Shown piece after piece: positions 16,525 through 24,509 of a DNA stretch of 32,617 nucleotides. The notes beneath the pieces are model-generated. The model did not search any database and had not been told where the DNA came from. It saw only the letters and a program-made list of their open reading frames with translations. The stretch lies in the NCBI GenBank assembly GCA_003161575.1, contig PMOE01000033.1:1-32617 (forward strand), written 5' to 3'. This DNA is from Acidimicrobiaceae bacterium. GTDB lineage: Bacteria; Actinomycetota; Acidimicrobiia; Acidimicrobiales; RAAP-2. The translations under genes and the position numbers were made by a program. The first letter of the stretch is position 1, and each line of letters starts with the position of its first letter.

Positions 16525-18000
16525 TCAGCGCCCGTCTGCCGGCAGGCTCGCCCGGGGCATGGTGAACACGAAGGCGGCCCCCCCCTCGGGAGTATCACCC
16601 AATGAGATGGCCTGGCCATGGGCCTCGACGAAGGCCCTGGCGATGGTCAGGCCGAGGCCACCGCGGCCACCGCCGCTGACCTGGTTGAACATCTCGAAGA
16701 TCCGCTCCCGATCAGCGATGGGGATTCCGGGCCCGTGGTCTCTCACCGTGACCTCGACTACGCCGTCGTGCGTGGACGCGACGATCTCGATGGGTTGTGC
16801 GGGTGGGGAGTGCCGGGCGGCGTTTTCGAGCAGATTGGCCAGCACCTGGACCATGAGAACCTGGTCGACATCGACCGTGGGGAGGTCGGGTGGCAAGGTG
16901 GTGGTGATCTGGTCCGTCGCCACCTTGTGAGCCACCGACCGAACCGCCCCCTCTACCAGGTCGCTCACCCGGACCTCGTCACGTCGCAACTCGAGCGCAC
17001 CGGACTGGATCCGGGTCATGTCGAGCAGGTCGGCCACCAGGCGGTCGAGGTTGTCCGACTGGCTCTCGATGAGCTCCAAGAGCTCCGCCTGGTCGGCGGT
17101 GCTGAGCGGGGGCCCCGAGCGGCGCAGGGTAGACACCGCGGCCTTCACTGAGGCCAACGGTGTCCGCAGGTCGTGGGAGACGGCCCCCATCATCGCGGCC
17201 CGCCACCGGTCGACTTCTTCGAGGAGCTCGGTGCGGCGAACCTGCCGCTGTAGCTGGCTCCGCTCGATTGCCAGCGCCGCATGGTTCGCATAGGTGCGGA
17301 AGAGTTGTCTGTCGTGAGGGTCCGAGCCCGCTCCCGACAGTGCCACCAGACCGACAGGGCGTCCCCTGGCCGTCAGGGCAAACTGGACGATGCCGACCTG
17401 ATCCCGCCCTGTGTCCAGGCTCTCGAGTCGGCCCGGCAACGGAGACAGATCACCTAGCTCGTCGTCGGAGAGCGGCGCACCAGCCGTGGCGGCCACGGCC
17501 AAGGAGTCACCGGCGGGCAACAGGACGGCCACCCAGCGCGGGTGGAAGGCCTGGTCGATGGTGGACACGATCCGCTTGAGGAGCACGTCGAGCGGTTGGT
17601 CGCCGATGAGCAGGTCCGAGAGCACGTAGACCTGATTGGTCTCCTCCTCGCGCCGTCTGGCCTCGGCCCGAGCCTGTTGGAGGGTGACCACGACCCGGGC
17701 TACCGCCAGCATGACGATCACGTAGACGATCAGGGCCACCCAGTCCTGCCCCGAGCCCACGGTGAGTGTGTTGTAGGGCGGGATGAAGAACAGGTCGTAG
17801 GCGAAGAACCCGATGGCCACCGAGACGATGCCGGCTGTCAGGCCGCCGACGGCGACGCCGGCGACCACGGGGACGACGAGTACGAGGCCGGCCGTGGCGA
17901 TCGATAGGTGCGGACGTAAGGCGAGCATGACCGCGCACAGGGCGGCGGTGCCCGCGAGGGCAACCAAGGCCCCCGCCAGACTCCTACGCACCGAGGTCAT
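16525..18000 (-). CDS. kdpD: Sensor histidine kinase, C-terminal half of KdpD
   Basis: 491-aa membrane kinase matching the C-terminal half of KdpD. It has a DUF4118 four-helix membrane block (residues about 8-105, with the FFAYDLFFIPPYNTLTV segment typical of KdpD) and a GAF-like domain (about 125-250). HisKA follows with His276 in AVSHDLRTPLAS, then HATPase_c with the N box LANLLENAARH, G1 DHGPGIP, F box and G2 GGRGGLGL. The usual N-terminal KdpD ATP-binding and Usp domains are absent; they are encoded separately on the opposite strand. Start ATG has an excellent AGGAGAG about 5 nt upstream, so this is a genuine gene start and not a broken end. kdpE follows 10 bp downstream. Confidence 0.9.
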   Translation of the reverse strand: MTSVRRSLAGALVALAGTAALCAVMLALRPHLSIATAGLVLVVPVVAGVAVGGLTAGIVSVAIGFFAYDLFFIPPYNTLTVGSGQDWVALIVYVIVMLAVARVVVTLQQARAEARRREEETNQVYVLSDLLIGDQPLDVLLKRIVSTIDQAFHPRWVAVLLPAGDSLAVAATAGAPLSDDELGDLSPLPGRLESLDTGRDQVGIVQFALTARGRPVGLVALSGAGSDPHDRQLFRTYANHAALAIERSQLQRQVRRTELLEEVDRWRAAMMGAVSHDLRTPLASVKAAVSTLRRSGPPLSTADQAELLELIESQSDNLDRLVADLLDMTRIQSGALELRRDEVRVSDLVEGAVRSVAHKVATDQITTTLPPDLPTVDVDQVLMVQVLANLLENAARHSPPAQPIEIVASTHDGVVEVTVRDHGPGIPIADRERIFEMFNQVSGGGRGGLGLTIARAFVEAHGQAISLGDTPEGGAAFVFTMPRASLPADGR

Positions 18001-18121
18001 CGAGGCTCTCCTGTCAGGTTGCCCGAAACTCAATTGTAGAGCTCACCGCGTCCGCGGTCGGCGGGGCGTCCGTGCGCTTGTCCAGCCACCGGGTATGTGT
18101 CCGAGTCGGGTCATCGTCCGG

Positions 18122-18136
18122 CACAATGGAGGCGTG
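18122..18136 (+). promoter_or_regulatory. -10 element and leaderless start of the KdpD N-terminal gene
   Basis: CACAAT (18122-18127), 4 of 6 bases of TATAAT, is followed by 6 nt and then the GTG. This is the spacing expected for a transcript that starts at the codon. The 15-mer TCCGGCACAATGGAG (18117-18131) is also found at 26502-26516, before the acyl-CoA dehydrogenase gene. No good -35 is visible. Confidence 0.45.
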
Positions 18137-19306
18137 AACGATATCCGAAGGGCGGCCGATGACGAGTCCTCCCAGGGGGTCCGGGCCACCGGGAAGTTCC
18201 GGATCTACCTCGGCTCGGCCGCCGGGGTCGGCAAGACGTGCGCCATGCTCGATGAGGGATGGCGGCGCCACAACCGGGGTGCGGATGTCGTGGTCGGCTT
18301 CGTCGAAACGCACGGCCGTCCCCATACGGCCGAATTGATCCGGGATCTCGAGGTGCTTCGCCGCAAGACCGTCGAGTACCGCGGGACAGAATTCGAGGAG
18401 CTGGACCTGGCCGCCGTGCTCGAGCGGCGCCCCGAGCTGGTGCTGATCGATGAGCTGGCCCACACCAACGTGCCCGGCTCGGGCCCCCATGACAAACGCT
18501 GGGAAGACGTGGTCGACATCCTCGGAGCCGGGATCGCCGTGGTGAGCACGGTGAACATCCAGCACCTCGAGAGCCTGGCCGACGCAGTGGAGGAGATCAC
18601 CGGCGTCACCATTCGAGAGCGGGTGCCCGACTGGGTCGTGCGTCGGGCCGACCAGGTGGAACTCATCGACTCCTCGGCCGACCAGCTCCGCCGGCGGATG
18701 TTGCACGGGAACATCTACCCGGCTGAAAAGGTGCCGCACGCGCTGAGTGGATTCTTCAAGACCGAGAACCTGGTGGCGCTGCGTGAACTAGCCCTGCGCT
18801 TCGTGGCCGACGAGACCGAAGAGGAGCTGCTCGGCTACCTCGCTGACGCCCATCGAGGGGTGTTCTGGGACACCGGGGAGCGCATCATGGTGGCGGTGAC
18901 CGGCGCCCCGGGGAGCGACGGCGTGGTGCGGCGAGCAGCACGGTTGGCTCAGCGTTCAAAGGGTGATCTGCTGGTGGTCACTGTCAAGGGCGAGGAGCAC
19001 CATGGGCCCCAGGCGGTCGCTGCCCTCGAGGCGATCCGCAAACTCGTCGAGGACGTGGGCGCAGAGTGGTTCGAACTGGCGGGCGACGATCCTGCCCGCA
19101 CTGTCTTCGAGTTCGCAGAGCAGCATCACGTGACCCAGATCGTGGTCGGGGCCACCCGGCGGAGCCGTCTCCAAGAGTGGCGCACGGGCTCGGTGATGCG
19201 CAAGATCATGCGTTTCACCGCGGCGTCAGGAATCGACCTGCACATCATCGCCCGGCGGGGGAGAATCGGATCGTCGGACCCGGGTTCCTCCGCTGACGAG
19301 GGGTGA
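18134..19306 (+). CDS. kdpD: N-terminal half of KdpD: ATP-binding sensor domain plus Usp domain
   Basis: 390-aa soluble protein. Residues about 20-235 are the KdpD domain (PF02702). It has Walker A GSAAGVGKT at 27-35, FVETHGRP around 56-63, Walker B-like LVLIDELAHTN at 102-112, and the STVNIQHLES segment. Residues about 250-375 are a universal-stress-protein-like domain (RIMVAVTGAPG, then TQIVVGATRRSRL), which in KdpD proteins binds c-di-AMP in some Firmicutes. The protein ends after it; no TM, GAF or kinase domain follows. In E. coli these domains regulate the kinase and phosphatase activities of the same polypeptide. GTG start is apparently leaderless. An in-frame ATG at 18095 would add 13 residues but has no ribosome site. 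The methyltransferase gene begins 6 bp after its stop. Confidence 0.9.
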   Translation: MNDIRRAADDESSQGVRATGKFRIYLGSAAGVGKTCAMLDEGWRRHNRGADVVVGFVETHGRPHTAELIRDLEVLRRKTVEYRGTEFEELDLAAVLERRPELVLIDELAHTNVPGSGPHDKRWEDVVDILGAGIAVVSTVNIQHLESLADAVEEITGVTIRERVPDWVVRRADQVELIDSSADQLRRRMLHGNIYPAEKVPHALSGFFKTENLVALRELALRFVADETEEELLGYLADAHRGVFWDTGERIMVAVTGAPGSDGVVRRAARLAQRSKGDLLVVTVKGEEHHGPQAVAALEAIRKLVEDVGAEWFELAGDDPARTVFEFAEQHHVTQIVVGATRRSRLQEWRTGSVMRKIMRFTAASGIDLHIIARRGRIGSSDPGSSADEG

Positions 19307-19312
19307 TCCGTT

Positions 19313-19954
19313 GTGGGTATGTGGGAGGACCATCTGTTGCCGCGGTCTCTCAATGTCATCTTGGGGGCCAAAGGGGTCCGTGGACATAGAGAGGATGCCG
19401 TTGCAGGGCTTCAAGGCTCGGTCGTTGAGATCGGCTTCGGGTCCGGACTGAATGTTCCTCTCTACCCGGCCAAGATAACGACCGTCTACGCCGTCGAGCC
19501 GTCCTCGGTTGGTCGCAAGCTCGGCGCCGGAAGGATCAGGGCGTCGTCCATCCCGGTCGAATACGTGGGCCTTGACGGCCAAGAGCTCCAAATGGCCGAC
19601 GAATCAGTGGATGCTGCGCTGAGCACGTTCACGTTGTGCACGATCCCAGATGTTGCTCGGGCCCTTGGCGAGCTGTTCCGGGTGCTCCGTCCAGGCGGCC
19701 AGGTCCATTTCCTCGAACATGGGCTCGCGGCTGACCCGGACACCGCCAACAGACAGCATCGCTTCAACCGTCTTCAACAACGCGTCGCCGGCGGATGCAA
19801 CCTGGATCGGCCGATCGACCGACTAGTTGGCGAAGCGGGCTTCGAGATCTCCGTACTGAAGAACGACTGGCTCAAAGGCCCCAAGGTGCTCAAACCGTGG
19901 AATTACCTCTACAAGGGGGTCGGAACCAAGCCAATGCGAGCTGGCCGGCAGTAG
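19313..19954 (+). CDS. SAM-dependent class I methyltransferase
   Basis: 213-aa Methyltransf_11-type enzyme. Motif I VVEIGFGSGLN (residues 37-47) binds SAM, AVEPS follows as motif II, then the LRPGGQVHFLEHG post-III segment typical of UbiE/COQ5-like and phospholipid N-methyltransferase-like proteins. The substrate cannot be told. GAGGGG, which overlaps the end of the upstream gene, is 9 nt before the GTG. The 6-bp gap to the KdpD N-terminal gene indicates one transcript, so it may be co-expressed with the potassium sensor without an evident functional tie. Confidence 0.8.
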   Translation: MGMWEDHLLPRSLNVILGAKGVRGHREDAVAGLQGSVVEIGFGSGLNVPLYPAKITTVYAVEPSSVGRKLGAGRIRASSIPVEYVGLDGQELQMADESVDAALSTFTLCTIPDVARALGELFRVLRPGGQVHFLEHGLAADPDTANRQHRFNRLQQRVAGGCNLDRPIDRLVGEAGFEISVLKNDWLKGPKVLKPWNYLYKGVGTKPMRAGRQ

Positions 19955-20110
19955 GCGGGCGGCTCAAGTCTCCCGATGAGGCCTGCGGTTCGGAGTGCCT
20001 GGGCTGGCGGTCGGAGAGGTCCCGGTCGGCGCACACGGCCCAAACATCAACCCGGTGCGGCGGACGTCGTGACCGGGCGACCTGTCGGTGGCCGGCGCGA
20101 GACTGAGCGT

Positions 20111-21184
20111 GTGCTCTATGTCGCAGGCCCGGTCGGCGAGGACTCCCACGATGGTGGTGGCCACCCCGAGAGTCCATCTCGGGTCACCGCGGCGATGGCT
20201 GGCGTCTTCGACCTCGATCTTGGTAACGAGCTCGTGATCGTCCCGGCGACCGATCCGAGCCTCGAGACGCTGGCCCTGGTCCATTCGCCGGACTACCTTG
20301 CCGCGCTCGCGGCACTCAGCGCGGCCGGTGGTGGCCGGGCGGACCCCGACACGTTCGTGACTCCGGACTCGTGGGCCACCGCGCTGCGCGCCGCGGGAGC
20401 GGGGATCGCCGCGGTGTCGGCGTTGGAGCTGGCCGCCGACGGGGTGGCCTTTGTCGCCGCCCGCCCGCCCGGGCACCATGCCCTGGCTGATCGCGCCATG
20501 GGGTTCTGTCTGCTGAACAACATCGCCGTGACCGCGGCGACTCTGACCGCCCGCGGTGAACGGGTGTTGATCGTCGACTGGGACGTGCATCACGGCAACG
20601 GGACCCAGGCCATCTTTTGGAACGACCCTTCGGTGCTCTATGTCTCGACCCACCAGTGGCCCTTTTACCCGGGAACCGGTCGTCCCGACGAGGTCGGTGG
20701 CCCCGCAGCGCTCGGTCTGACGCTCAACGTACCGCTGCCGGCCGGCGCCACCGGCGACGTGGTGGAGCGGGCGCTCGTGGAATTGGCGGCGCCGACCATC
20801 GAACGCTTCGATCCGACCTGGGTGCTCGTGTCCGCAGGGTTCGACGCGCATCGGGCCGACCCGCTGGCCGACCTTGCCCTCTCGAGCGGTGATTTTGCCC
20901 GGATGGCCCGAACGGTGGCCGGGTTCGCACCGCGCCCGGGCCGGCTGGTGCTGTTCCTCGAGGGCGGCTACTCCCTCGAGGCGCTGCGTCGGTCGGTCGC
21001 GGCCAGCCTCTGCGCCCTCCTAGGCGGGGCCCGTGAGGCCGAGCGGGCCACCGTGGGGGGTCCGGGCGCCGAGGACCTCGAGGATGTCGAGCGGATCCGG
21101 CACGAGACGATCGACCGGCTCTCGGGGGCTGTGGGCGGCGCCGGGGACCCCGCTGAGGGAGGGACGGGCGAGGGGCCCGGGTGA
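20111..21184 (+). CDS. Histone-deacetylase-family (AcuC/HDAC-like) deacetylase
   Basis: 357-aa arginase-fold Zn hydrolase. HDAC motifs: GHPESPSRV near the N terminus, RPPGHHA with His122-His123 (catalytic pair), DWDVHHGNGTQ with Zn ligands Asp158 and His160, SAGFDAHRADP with Zn ligand Asp245, and EGGYSLE with Tyr287. All catalytic and metal residues are present, so deacetylase activity is likely on a small acetylated amide (such as polyamines) or on acetyl-lysine proteins, for example acetyl-CoA synthetase as AcuC does. I chose the GTG at 20111 because family members start just before LYVAGPVG. The open frame extends to 19976 with Arg/Gly-rich sequence that is not family-like. Confidence 0.85.
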   Translation: MLYVAGPVGEDSHDGGGHPESPSRVTAAMAGVFDLDLGNELVIVPATDPSLETLALVHSPDYLAALAALSAAGGGRADPDTFVTPDSWATALRAAGAGIAAVSALELAADGVAFVAARPPGHHALADRAMGFCLLNNIAVTAATLTARGERVLIVDWDVHHGNGTQAIFWNDPSVLYVSTHQWPFYPGTGRPDEVGGPAALGLTLNVPLPAGATGDVVERALVELAAPTIERFDPTWVLVSAGFDAHRADPLADLALSSGDFARMARTVAGFAPRPGRLVLFLEGGYSLEALRRSVAASLCALLGGAREAERATVGGPGAEDLEDVERIRHETIDRLSGAVGGAGDPAEGGTGEGPG

Positions 21185-21196
21185 CCCCCGGGGCCG

Positions 21197-21212
21197 TATA
21201 CTCGGGCTCGTG
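21197..21212 (+). promoter_or_regulatory. -10 element and leaderless start of a membrane protein gene
   Basis: TATACT (21197-21202), 5 of 6 consensus bases, then 7 nt, then GTG at 21210. No ribosome site is present, so a leaderless mRNA is likely. No clear -35. Confidence 0.55.
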
Positions 21213-21824
21213 GTCGCATCGATCGTGGCACCGCTGATCCTCACCGTTCTGGTGATGATCCTGCTGTTGCTTTCCGCCGCCGCGGTCGTCGGCCTTCTCG
21301 GCTGGCGTGCCCTGCGACGCCGCTGGCGGGTGCTGCGGACCCGGTTGGCCGGCGGCGGGGTAGCGGCGCTGTGGGCTATCGGGACCGTCGGCACCGCTCG
21401 TCGGAGGGTTCGGCCGTCGCACGCTGAGGTCTACTCCTGGAGCCCACTGCGAGCCCGCCGTGAAATGTGGCGGGCAGTCGATGTGGCCGAGTCAGCGGTC
21501 CGAGTAGCCGACGTTGCCGGTGCACCGGTGGCCGAGCTGCCGTCACTGTGTCGACGCCTGCACGGGGTGGCCGCCGACCTCGACTCGGTGTTACGGGTCG
21601 AACCAGCGCACTCCGGCGGCGACTCCGGGGCCAACCACGTGCGCGCCCAGGTGGCTGCCGTCATCGACGCTGCAACAGAGGTCCAGCGGGCCGCGGTGAC
21701 GTCGGCCAATGATGCTCATGCCCCCCGGGTCCGCGCCTTGACCCGCGATGCCCTCGACGAAGTGGATTGTCTGGCGGCGGGCCTGGACCGCAGCAGCGGG
21801 CCCTTCACCCGACCTCCTTACTGA
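21210..21824 (+). CDS. Membrane-anchored protein of unknown function
   Basis: 204 aa. An N-terminal transmembrane helix (residues about 3-32, SIVAPLILTVLVMILLLLS) is followed by a basic stretch (WRALRRRWRVLRTR), so the rest is probably cytoplasmic. A short hydrophobic stretch (GGVAALWAIGTVGTA) follows. The remaining residues, about 85-190, are Ala/Val/Arg/Glu-rich helical sequence (ARREMWRAVDVAESAVRVAD, LPSLCRRLHGVAADLDSV) that could form a helical bundle. I do not recognise the family. The leaderless GTG at 21210 is preferred over the longer open frame, which overlaps the HDAC gene. A strong hairpin follows the stop. Confidence 0.65.
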   Translation: MVASIVAPLILTVLVMILLLLSAAAVVGLLGWRALRRRWRVLRTRLAGGGVAALWAIGTVGTARRRVRPSHAEVYSWSPLRARREMWRAVDVAESAVRVADVAGAPVAELPSLCRRLHGVAADLDSVLRVEPAHSGGDSGANHVRAQVAAVIDAATEVQRAAVTSANDAHAPRVRALTRDALDEVDCLAAGLDRSSGPFTRPPY

Positions 21825-21836
21825 GCGACCGCACCC

Positions 21837-21869
21837 GACGCCGGCGCTCGCCACAGGTGGGCCGGCGTC
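21837..21869 (+). terminator. Strong hairpin after the membrane protein gene
   Basis: A perfect 9-bp stem (GACGCCGGC at 21837-21845 with GCCGGCGTC at 21861-21869) whose loop contains a further CCAC/GTGG pair. It lies 13 nt after the stop codon. No T-tract follows; such T-less hairpins are common in high-GC actinobacteria. Confidence 0.5.
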
Positions 21870-21998
21870 GACGGGGCGGGTCGTGAATCTAGGCCAGGTG
21901 GGCGCGCCGGTGCCCGCCTTCGTTACGCTCCGTTTGCCGCCACCGGGTCGAGACCGACCCCGCACCGCCAAGTGGCAGAGCAAAAGAAAGGCGAGTCG

Positions 21999-23369
21999 GT
22001 GAGCGCAAGGAGCCAGCAGGTCGATGTCGTGGTGGTCGGGCTCGGACCTGGCGGAGAGGACCTGGCGGGCCGGTTGGCCGAGGCCGAGCTCTCGGTGGTC
22101 GGGATCGACGGCGGTTTGGTGGGCGGGGAGTGTCCCTACTGGGGCTGTGTCCCCTCAAAGATGATGGTTCGGGCGGCCGATCTCCTCGCCGAGGGGCGCC
22201 GGATCCCGGGCATGGCGGGGAAGTCGACCGTGACCCCGGACTGGGGTCCGGTGGCCCGACGTATCAGAGACGAGGCCACCGACAACTGGGACGACACGGT
22301 GGCCGTCGAGCGCCTCGAGGGCAAGGGCGCCCGCTTCGTCCGGGGGTGGGCTCGGGTGACCGGGGCCAACCGCGTCGTTGTCGGGGATGAAGAGATCGAG
22401 GCGTCCCGAGCCCTCGTGCTCAATCCGGGGACCAAGCCGTGGATCCCGCCGATCACCGGTCTCGCCGCCACGCCATTTTGGACCAACCGCCAGGCCATCG
22501 AGACCGAGGAGATCCCCGACTCTTTGATCGTGCTCGGCGGTGGCGCCATCGGGGTCGAACTCGGGCAGGTCTTCTCCCGATTCGGTTCTCAGGTCACCAT
22601 CGTCGAGTCCGCCGACCGGCTCGTGGCCCTCGAAGAACCTGAGGCCTCCGAACTGGTCGAAGGGGTCTTTGCCGACGAGGGGATCGGAGTGCTCACCGGG
22701 GCCAAGATCCGCCGGGTCGACCACGCCGACGGGCGTTTCACCGTCGAGTTCGAGGACGGGGGTCCGGTCAGCGCCGAACAGATCCTGGTGGCCACCGGGC
22801 GACGGCCCGATCTGGCTGCCCTCGGTATCGCCAGCATCGGGCTCGACGAGAGCGCCCGGGCGATCGACGTCGACGGCCGCCTCCGGGCGGCCCCGGGGGT
22901 GTGGGCCATCGGCGACGTCACCGGCAAGGGCGCCTTCACCCACATGTCGATGTACCAGGCGGGCATCGCTACCCAAGACATCCTCGAACAGGACCCCCCC
23001 GAGGCCGACTACCACGCGGTGCCATGCGTCACCTTCACGGACCCTGAAGTGGGATCGGTCGGACTCAGCGAAGCGGCGGCCCGGGCTGACGGCCGCGCAG
23101 TCCGCATCGGCCACGCGGAGATTCCCTCGTCCACTCGCGGTTGGATCCACAAAGTGGGGAACAAGGGGTTCATCAAACTGGTCGAAGACCGCGACCGGGG
23201 TGTCCTCGTCGGTGCCACATCGGCCGGACCGCTCGGGGGCGAGGTGCTCGGGCTGCTCGCGCTCGCCGTGCACGCCAACGTCTCGACGGCGACGCTCGCG
23301 AGCATGATCTACGCCTACCCCACGTTCCATCGGGCGATCGAAGCCGCGCTCGACGATCTTTCGGGGTGA
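21999..23369 (+). CDS. Pyridine-nucleotide disulfide oxidoreductase (dihydrolipoamide/mycothione reductase-like)
   Basis: 456-aa FAD- and NAD(P)-dependent flavoprotein of the class I group. The FAD motif is GLGPGGEDLAGRL (14-26). The redox disulfide is CX4C, Cys45 and Cys50 in ECPYWGCVPSK, and the NAD(P) motif is VLGGGAIGVELG (about residue 180). A second FAD segment is WAIGDVTG (about 300), and His444-x3-Glu448 in YPTFHRAIE is the catalytic dyad. All redox residues are present. The PYWGC spacer marks the subgroup often annotated only as NAD(P)/FAD oxidoreductase, so the disulfide substrate (lipoamide, mycothione, metal) is undetermined. The first glycine box departs from GGGPAG. GTG at 21999 has AAGG about 9 nt upstream; the GTG at 21972 has none. 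No E2/E3 partners nearby. Confidence 0.85.
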   Translation: MSARSQQVDVVVVGLGPGGEDLAGRLAEAELSVVGIDGGLVGGECPYWGCVPSKMMVRAADLLAEGRRIPGMAGKSTVTPDWGPVARRIRDEATDNWDDTVAVERLEGKGARFVRGWARVTGANRVVVGDEEIEASRALVLNPGTKPWIPPITGLAATPFWTNRQAIETEEIPDSLIVLGGGAIGVELGQVFSRFGSQVTIVESADRLVALEEPEASELVEGVFADEGIGVLTGAKIRRVDHADGRFTVEFEDGGPVSAEQILVATGRRPDLAALGIASIGLDESARAIDVDGRLRAAPGVWAIGDVTGKGAFTHMSMYQAGIATQDILEQDPPEADYHAVPCVTFTDPEVGSVGLSEAAARADGRAVRIGHAEIPSSTRGWIHKVGNKGFIKLVEDRDRGVLVGATSAGPLGGEVLGLLALAVHANVSTATLASMIYAYPTFHRAIEAALDDLSG

Positions 23370-23507
23370 GGCCACTCGGCGAACACTGGTCCCGGTCTTT
23401 TTCGCCGCGATCATCTCGTGGTCATCGAGATCCGATGCCCATGCATTCAAGACGTCGTCACTCAGACGCTCGGCCCGCTCAACATGGCCCCGTGGCTCAC
23501 TCCGAGA

Positions 23508-23523
23508 AGGATCGGACGATCCT
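23508..23523. terminator. Hairpin between convergent genes
   Basis: AGGATC-GGAC-GATCCT (23508-23523), a perfect 6-bp stem with 4-nt loop that overlaps the last base of the hydrolase stop codon. A second 6-bp stem (ATCTCG/CGAGAT) lies about 70 bp before it. Together they lie in the 153-bp convergent gap. No T-tract. Confidence 0.35.
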
Positions 23524-24395
23524 CAGTCCCGGGCGGCGACGAAGGGGCCCAGGATCTCTTCGGCGTGGTTGCGCATGAGCGAGACGTGTCCTTCACCCGG
23601 AACGATCGACAATTGGGCATCGGCGAGGTGCTCGGCCAAAAGCACTGGATCGCCGGGAGGATTCACCGTGTCCTCGCCGCCTTGCCAGATATGGATCGGG
23701 ATCCTCACGTCCTCGAGCCGGAAGCCCCAAGGGTCACCGAATACCCGGTAGTCCCGGATCACGCCGAGGGTGCCCGACCGCAGGGACTCCTTCATGAAGG
23801 CCACCGCAGCTTCGGGCGGCCCGGCCCGGCGGAGCGCCTCCCGGTCGGCGGGACCCAGGCTTCGGGCGATGGACCGCTCGAGCGTGCTGGCCGAGGGTCG
23901 CCCGATGGCAAGGCGCAGTGCCCTGCTCGCTGCCCAAGGAGTGCGCTCACTCATGGCCAGCAGGAGTCGGTCGGCCAGGTTGAGGCCACGTCGGTTCCCG
24001 GCCACCTCGAAGGGCACAGCCGAGGCCACCATGGCGCCGGCGGTTATCCGTTCGGGAATGGCGTAGCCACACGCGGCCACGTAGGGTCCACCGGCCGACC
24101 AGCCCACTGCGCCGAACCGGTCGAACCCGAGCGCGTCGGCCAGGGCCGTGACGTCGATCGGCCAGTCGAGAAGGGTGCGACCAAGCTGGAAATCTGAGAG
24201 TCCGATGCCCGGACGATCCGGAGCAACGAGCCGGATGCCGAGCCGCACGCAGGCCTCGTCCATCGGGGCGGCGTCGAGACGCGAACTCAGACCGCCGTGG
24301 AAGCTCATGACCGGGATGCCGTCGGCGTCGCCGTATTCGGCGAAGCCGAGCCGCCGGTCGCCGGGCAGGGTGATCAACTGGCCGTCGCGCTCCAT
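23523..24395 (-). CDS. Alpha/beta-hydrolase fold protein
   Basis: 290-aa alpha/beta hydrolase. Nucleophile elbow GWSAGG with Ser100, oxyanion region SFHGG (31-35), DRPGIGLS (60-67), acid Asp242 in GGEDTVNP, and base His270 in GEGHVSL. The triad is complete. No signal peptide, so it is cytoplasmic. The family covers esterases, lipases, epoxide hydrolases and haloperoxidase-like enzymes; the acid after strand 7 and the Ser nucleophile make esterase or lactonase activity likely. GGAGG lies 9 nt upstream of the ATG. Convergent with the flavoprotein gene. The beta-propeller gene lies 113 bp upstream on the same strand. Confidence 0.85.
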   Translation of the reverse strand: MERDGQLITLPGDRRLGFAEYGDADGIPVMSFHGGLSSRLDAAPMDEACVRLGIRLVAPDRPGIGLSDFQLGRTLLDWPIDVTALADALGFDRFGAVGWSAGGPYVAACGYAIPERITAGAMVASAVPFEVAGNRRGLNLADRLLLAMSERTPWAASRALRLAIGRPSASTLERSIARSLGPADREALRRAGPPEAAVAFMKESLRSGTLGVIRDYRVFGDPWGFRLEDVRIPIHIWQGGEDTVNPPGDPVLLAEHLADAQLSIVPGEGHVSLMRNHAEEILGPFVAARD

Positions 24396-24509
24396 TCTTC
24401 ATCACCTCCCCGTCCCGGTGCATCGCCTCTTCGGTTCAGCGTATGGGATGGCCCCGCTGACGCTTCCACGCCAGGAGATGGTCGTCTGGCGGGCCAGCCT
24501 CGAGGGTGC

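Noticed and set aside
16525-19306. KdpD split by a simple frameshift or stop
   Set aside because: The two halves are on opposite strands with independent starts, so a point lesion cannot explain it.
22155-23450. A 431-aa minus-strand frame
   Set aside because: It is antisense to the flavoprotein reductase, has Asp/Gly/Val-rich composition and no motif.
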